64,000 nt of DNA from Cognataquiflexum aquatile. Its GTDB lineage: Bacteria > Bacteroidota > Bacteroidia > Cytophagales > Cyclobacteriaceae. A program made the position numbers and the translations under genes. Each line of letters starts with the position of its first letter. The stretch's first letter is position 1. Positions 63,498 to 64,000 of the stretch are shown piece after piece. Location: the NCBI RefSeq assembly GCF_003316845.1, contig NZ_QMIK01000001.1, positions 1 to 64,000 on the forward strand, in the 5' to 3' direction. Under the pieces are notes generated by a model, which was not told where the DNA came from, did no database searches, and saw only the letters and a program-made list of their open reading frames with translations.

Positions 63498-64000
63498 ATG
63501 TACCGCTTCTGCAAAAAGGGAATAGTTTCATTAGTATTTGCTCTTATTTCCATAAATGCCTTTTGCCAAAGAGAAATTGATTTCGGCTTTGAACAGCCAT
63601 GGTCAGGGATAATGACATCAATACGCGTATCTGAGAGGTTTTCTATTTATAATGACTTCCATTATGGTAGGTATTTATTTGTGGCCTATAGACCTGCACT
63701 CTCATACCATTCCAAAAATGATAAGTTTATAACCACCGGAGGTTATGCAAACATCAAATTATCAGCACCATTTTCGGAAGGAAAGTTAATAAGACCGGAA
63801 CACAGGTCATGGTTGCAGTTGGTCTATAGAGTTCCATCGACCAGGCGATTGACCACAAGTTTTAGATTTAAATATGAAACAAGGTTTATCAGGGACTTAA
63901 ATAGTGAAAGTCTGGCAGCGACTTATTCATATAACCATAGATGGAGATTCAACAACTCTCTTAGGTATAATATCCACAATAGCAAAAATAATTCTACTCG
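63498..64000 (+). CDS. DUF2490 outer-membrane barrel, 3' end outside window
   Basis: The frame opens at ATG 63498 (MYRFCKKGIVSLVFALISIN as signal peptide, then AFCQ) and stays open to the last base, giving about 167 codons. EQPWSGIMTSIRVSERFSIY, EHRSWLQLVYRVPSTRRL and YNHRWRFNNSLRYN match the copies at 53817 and 59599. It ends the fifth visible module, whose barrel is directly upstream. Confidence 0.85.
   Translation, partial: MYRFCKKGIVSLVFALISINAFCQREIDFGFEQPWSGIMTSIRVSERFSIYNDFHYGRYLFVAYRPALSYHSKNDKFITTGGYANIKLSAPFSEGKLIRPEHRSWLQLVYRVPSTRRLTTSFRFKYETRFIRDLNSESLAATYSYNHRWRFNNSLRYNIHNSKNNST

Overview
The window looks like chromosomal DNA of a free-living Bacteroidetes, probably order Cytophagales (Cyclobacteriaceae-like). 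The reasons are TAnnTTTG-type -7 promoter boxes, a Nudix/NrtR-type arabinose regulator, many exported proteins with signal peptides ending in A-Q or lipoboxes, and AT-rich intergenic DNA. The genus is not certain. No rRNA or tRNA genes were seen.

Layout. (1) 0.2-7.5 kb: an L-arabinose block of araA and an AraR-type regulator on the minus strand, then a secreted GH51 arabinofuranosidase, araB and araD on the plus strand. A four-helix-bundle gene framed by purine/pyrimidine repeats is inserted between araB and araD. Two candidate operators sit before araA and between the regulator and GH51. (2) 7.6-15.3 kb: ordinary metabolic and regulatory genes (LamG-like exported protein, Crp/Fnr regulator, amine oxidase, two SDR/MDR-type oxidoreductase groups, VOC protein). 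(3) 15.6-20.4 kb: a stress-like island of small membrane proteins, CsbD-like, cupin and coiled-coil lipoproteins. It also holds three tandem copies of a roughly 65-nt predicted small RNA, each with its own promoter and hairpin terminator. The promoters share an unusual -33 element (T-R-T-A-A-T-T followed by exactly 19 nt and the -7 box). (4) 20.7-25.8 kb: a hybrid histidine kinase, a hypothetical gene, and a one-gene cassette ending in an attC-like inverted repeat. (5) 26-36.9 kb: two formylglycine-type arylsulfatases, a formylglycine-generating enzyme, local regulators and a small outer-membrane barrel. (6) 37-64 kb: a serially duplicated array.

The array is the most striking part. Seven paralogous regulators (one at 29 kb, six from 38 to 62 kb) each have about seven predicted membrane helices followed by a C-terminal AraC-type DNA-binding domain. 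Those from 38 kb on precede variable modules drawn from a small parts list: MBL-fold alkyl-sulfatase-like enzyme, DUF1254/DUF1214 lipoprotein, YtcJ-type amidohydrolase, a POTRA-less Omp85-like barrel and a DUF2490 barrel. Gene relics and near-identical 3' ends show that modules have been copied and trimmed. My inference is a family of membrane receptor-regulators, each controlling its own outer-membrane and hydrolase kit, perhaps for organosulfates or related amphiphiles. The ligand and the role are not shown by the sequence.
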